Assembly (NCBI RefSeq): GCF_023501975.1
Contig: NZ_JAMFLH010000005.1
Location: forward strand, 179,691-243,690
Direction of reading: 5' to 3'
DNA from: Altererythrobacter sp. KTW20L
Lineage (GTDB): Bacteria > Pseudomonadota > Alphaproteobacteria > Sphingomonadales > Sphingomonadaceae
Length of the DNA: 64,000 nt
The notes below the pieces were generated by a model, which had not been told where the DNA came from, searched no databases, and saw nothing but the letters and a program-made list of their open reading frames with translations. The position numbers and the translations under genes are program-made. This document shows, piece after piece, positions 61,738 through 64,000 of this stretch. Numbering within the stretch: position 1 is the first letter of the stretch; the number at the start of each line of letters is the position of its first letter.

Positions 61738-62089
61738 GGAGCTGTCAGTCTAACCGCAACTCGTCTCCGATTGGCGGAGCTGCCCCCGACCCGGCATCGG
61801 CTCAGGCCAAGAGCAGCTGCCACTCGGCCAGTGCGGCCGAGCGGCGGGTCTTGTAGGTTGTTGTGTCGACGAGTTGGCGCTCGAGATTGAAGTGGTAGTG
61901 GACGTTGGCGAGGACCGAAGCGAACTTCTGTAGCAGGAAGCGAACGTGCATCAGCACTACCAGGCGGATCACCACGGGCGACGAGTTGAAATAGCGGAAT
62001 GACTTGGCGGATTTGTTGGACGTCGACATAACGGAGTTCGACCCACGCTACTCCAAAGCGTCCAGCAGTGCCGTTGGCCTGACAGGACC
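61738..62089. mobile_element. Internally deleted IS6-family element (352 bases)
   Basis: Imperfect 21-base terminal inverted repeats, left 61738-61758 and right 62069-62089, agree at 16 of 21 positions (GG--CTGTCAG-C-AAC-GCA). They flank a transposase frame that lacks about two thirds of the protein. Intact IS6 elements are about 800 bases. No matching target duplication was found, so the element is old or arose by recombination. Confidence 0.65.
61802..62029 (-). pseudogene. IS6-family transposase remnant with large in-frame internal deletion
   Basis: 75 residues. The first part (KSFRYFNSSPVVIRLVVLMHVRF) is the N-terminus of an IS6-family transposase, and from LLQKFASVLANVHYHFNLERQLVDTTTYKTRRSAALAEWQLLLA it is the C-terminus of the same type. 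About 160 residues between them, including the DDE catalytic core, are missing in frame. It cannot transpose but might still be moved by an intact copy. Confidence 0.8.
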
Positions 62090-62123
62090 CGCAATCCCAA
62101 GCGGAAGTGGCAGAGTGCCCTTC

Positions 62124-62822
62124 TTACAGCCCTGGCGCGCCGTTGTAGACCCAAAGGGCCACTCCGGCAGCCACCACCGCGCAGGCGAGGGCGCGCCAGG
62201 CGGGCACCGGCGCCATGGCCGACGGCAACTCTGCAGCGGAGCGGCGCCCGCTGATCATCGGCCTGATGAGATTGTCGCCAAGACCCATCAGGTAGAATGC
62301 GATCGCCGCAATATGCAGCCCCACCAGGGCGAGAATGACGTTGAACAGCGTCTCGTGCCAGTCGGTAAGCTGTCCCGCAGTCGTCACACCGACCAGATCA
62401 TTGAGCGGCCCCGTGGCGCCATCGAACGGATCGCCTGCGAACAGGCCGAGGCTCGCCTGCGTGCCGAGGACCAGCAACAGCGCCACCACGCTCCAGCCGC
62501 CGGCAGCATTGTGGCCGAGCACCTTGCCGTGCTCATTCCGTATCGAGCGCAGATAGGTGATCACCGCGCCAGGTCCCTTCACGAAGGAGGCGAAGCGCGC
62601 GGTCGAACTGCCGACAAAGCCCCACAGGATGCGAAATATCACCAGCGCAAGCAGCAATGACCCGGCGCGCATGTGCCAACGCATCTCGCTGTTCTCGGCG
62701 GTCCACCACATCACCGGCAGCAGTACAACGAAGCTCCAGTGGCAGATTCGCACCGGCAGGTCCCACACCCGCGCGCTCGCGGTGTCGGCGTCTTGCTGGG
62801 CGGCCGCTGTTTCGGCGCTCAC
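62124..62822 (-). CDS. Cytochrome b561-family membrane protein
   Basis: 232 residues from a GTG just after the cytochrome c' stop. Four to five helices; RICHWSFVVLLPVMWW, MRWHMRAGSLLLALVIFRILWGFVG, DWHETLFNVILALVGLHIAAIAFYLMG carry the heme-ligand His pattern of the bacterial cytochrome b561/CybB family. It should accept electrons from quinol or pass them to the cytochrome c' lipoprotein encoded 13 bases upstream, a familiar pairing. The ribosome site is weak, fitting coupled translation. Confidence 0.85.
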   Translation of the reverse strand: MSAETAAAQQDADTASARVWDLPVRICHWSFVVLLPVMWWTAENSEMRWHMRAGSLLLALVIFRILWGFVGSSTARFASFVKGPGAVITYLRSIRNEHGKVLGHNAAGGWSVVALLLVLGTQASLGLFAGDPFDGATGPLNDLVGVTTAGQLTDWHETLFNVILALVGLHIAAIAFYLMGLGDNLIRPMISGRRSAAELPSAMAPVPAWRALACAVVAAGVALWVYNGAPGL

Positions 62823-62835
62823 CTCCGGCGTGCTC

Positions 62836-63330
62836 CTACTCGTCGTCGAGGCGATAGGTGTCGTGGCAGTTCTGGCAGGAGGCGCCAAGCGTACCGACTG
62901 CCGCCTCTACCATGGCCGGATCGTTCGATGCGGCCGCTTCGAGCATCGTCTCGCTCGCAGCCACCAGGCGCTGATGCGCAGCGGCAAAGCCGTCCGGATC
63001 CTCCCAGATGACCGCCAGAGCTTCTGTATCGGCGCCCGAATCAATGCCGGTGCCTGCGGGGAACAGATCGATGATCTGCACCGCATTGGTGTTGATCGTC
63101 TGCGCGCTTGTGGTGATTACCGCGAAGTCAGGACTACCTTCCATCTGGCCGCGAATGGCCCGAAAAGAATCGCCGATCCCCTCCAGCAGGTTCTGCCGCT
63201 GGTCGATCACGTCGAATTCGGCATCGGCCACGGCAGTCTGGTCCGGCGCCTCACCGGAATCACCACAGGCAGCGAGCAGGAGACAAAGGGCGGCGACAGG
63301 CAGGGCAGGCGGGACAAATCGCTGAAGCAT
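62836..63330 (-). CDS. Cytochrome c'/c556-like lipoprotein
   Basis: 164 residues from an ATG with AAGGA eight bases upstream; lipoprotein signal (LAAC, Cys22). The heme motif CQNCH is at the C-terminus (Cys152, Cys155, His156) after a helical region, the class II cytochrome layout. First gene of a two-gene unit with a cytochrome b561 protein. Probable periplasmic electron carrier or NO-binding cytochrome c'. Confidence 0.87.
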   Translation of the reverse strand: MLQRFVPPALPVAALCLLLAACGDSGEAPDQTAVADAEFDVIDQRQNLLEGIGDSFRAIRGQMEGSPDFAVITTSAQTINTNAVQIIDLFPAGTGIDSGADTEALAVIWEDPDGFAAAHQRLVAASETMLEAAASNDPAMVEAAVGTLGASCQNCHDTYRLDDE

Positions 63331-64000
63331 GTTCAAAATCCTTCGTGTTGGGTGTGCACCGAGCCGCTCGGTTGAGTACTTGTTGACAGACAGATGGTCA
63401 GAGCGCGAAATGATCTGGTTGCGTTTCTATCGTGATCTTACTCGATTGGTTAGAGTTGTCGATGCCAGTATTCGCGCCGAATTTGCCGCATCGCGCTGCG
63501 GCGGATGAACTAGTGCGATAATTTGAAATAGCGGAGTGAGGCGGGCGGAGACGCCCTGTTCCGGCGAATATCAGGGAAACCCGGTTTTGCGCCGAGCGAG
63601 TGACGGAAATCGCACAAAAAATCCTCCTGTTAACAGGCAAGCCCAACCGATGCCCACTTCGGCACAAACTGGTCGCGAAATGGCCGCCAGGAAGGGGCGT
63701 TGAGACAGGCCTGTTTCGGCTGCGGTGACGGATTGGACGCCGCAAACCGGCCTGTTGCGCGGTCTTGCGCGGCGGGCTCCGAACAGGAGACGAGTGCTGG
63801 GGGTGACTGGCGGAGAGGGTGGGAGAAAGCGCCACATATAGAAAAGTCCCGTTTTTCAATACAATGATGGCATGCGAAAACGGGCCTGTGTAGCCGGAAA
63901 TGTAGCAGGAGCGTCTCTAACATTTTACGTCAACAAGACGGTTCGGGCGAGTTTATTGAAATGGCAGGAATGCGCCATTTCTGTTGCAGATGAGGGTGCT
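63331..64000. other. About 670 bases without a convincing gene
   Basis: Short open frames here have no supporting ribosome sites or recognisable sequence and are left out. The region contains an 8-base inverted repeat CCCGTTTT/AAAACGGG (63848-63855 and 63877-63884) and AAATGGC/GCCATTT (63959-63965 and 63974-63980), which could be operators of a gene starting beyond the window. Confidence 0.5.

Noticed and set aside
63410..63508. A 32-residue plus-strand frame (MIWLRFYRDLTRLVRVVD...)
   Set aside because: Looks amphipathic, but has no ribosome site and no recognised family.
63398..63859. A 153-codon minus-strand frame at the window end
   Set aside because: Composition rich in Arg, Ser and Pro, no ribosome site and no domain; two other frames overlap it and none is better.

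Overview
The window is a GC-rich, densely coded stretch that reads as an alphaproteobacterium of the order Sphingomonadales, most likely the Erythrobacteraceae or Novosphingobium side of it. The reasons are a LOV-HTH protein very close to EL222 of Erythrobacter litoralis, long TonB-dependent receptors, a glucan locus with a flavin halogenase-like gene, an RluE-type pseudouridine synthase beside a RoxA-type oxygenase, and overall codon use. This is inference from remembered protein families; no search was run.

Region 1 (1-25.5 kb) starts with the end of a D-glycerate 3-kinase-like gene. It then holds an unusual periplasmic oxidation cluster: five PQQ-type quinoprotein dehydrogenases (893, 5434, 11193, 18483, 22224), one with a C-terminal and one with an N-terminal cytochrome c domain. 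With them are two small c-type cytochromes, a flavin monooxygenase coupled to an alpha/beta hydrolase, an exported VOC protein, a HupE-like membrane protein with an anchored partner, a type-B carboxylesterase, two DUF6644-like membrane proteins, a DUF6152-like protein and four paralogues of an exported family I cannot name. It looks like an undescribed extracytoplasmic catabolic system: esterases release a substrate, quinoproteins oxidise it, and cytochromes or membrane partners take the electrons. The substrate is unknown.

Region 2 (25.6-35.9 kb) holds an exported CE1-like esterase, a DCC protein, the EL222-like photoreceptor, a FadL-type channel, both subunits of hydroquinone 1,2-dioxygenase with all four iron ligands, a divergent aldehyde dehydrogenase suited to the next step, a 55-residue membrane protein, an HWE-type histidine kinase, RoxA and RluE.

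Region 3 (35.9-45.5 kb) is a nine-gene minus-strand operon: oxidoreductase, ECF sigma, zinc-finger anti-sigma, a VTT-disulfide-reductase fusion, an Oar-like TonB receptor, a nucleoside transporter, a CDP-alcohol phosphatidyltransferase and an AhpD-like protein. A shared TGTAAG-N16-CGAC element lies ahead of the first gene and ahead of the fusion gene, and is a good candidate for the sigma factor's own promoter.

Region 4 (45.7-58.5 kb) is a beta-glucan (laminarin-like) locus: MFS sugar transporter, GH3, LacI regulator, GH16, TonB receptor, and a divergent flavin halogenase-like gene with two SnoaL-like genes. LacI-type palindromes lie upstream of GH3 and in the receptor/halogenase divide.

Region 5 (58.5-64 kb) holds a GMC oxidoreductase, a divergent MetY-like sulfhydrylase, an internally deleted IS6-like element, a cytochrome b561/cytochrome c' pair, and about 670 bases with no convincing gene. 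A palindrome of form TAACG-N2-CGTTA recurs upstream of genes in regions 2, 4 and 5 and may define a regulon whose regulator lies outside the window. I saw no rRNA, tRNA or CRISPR array.
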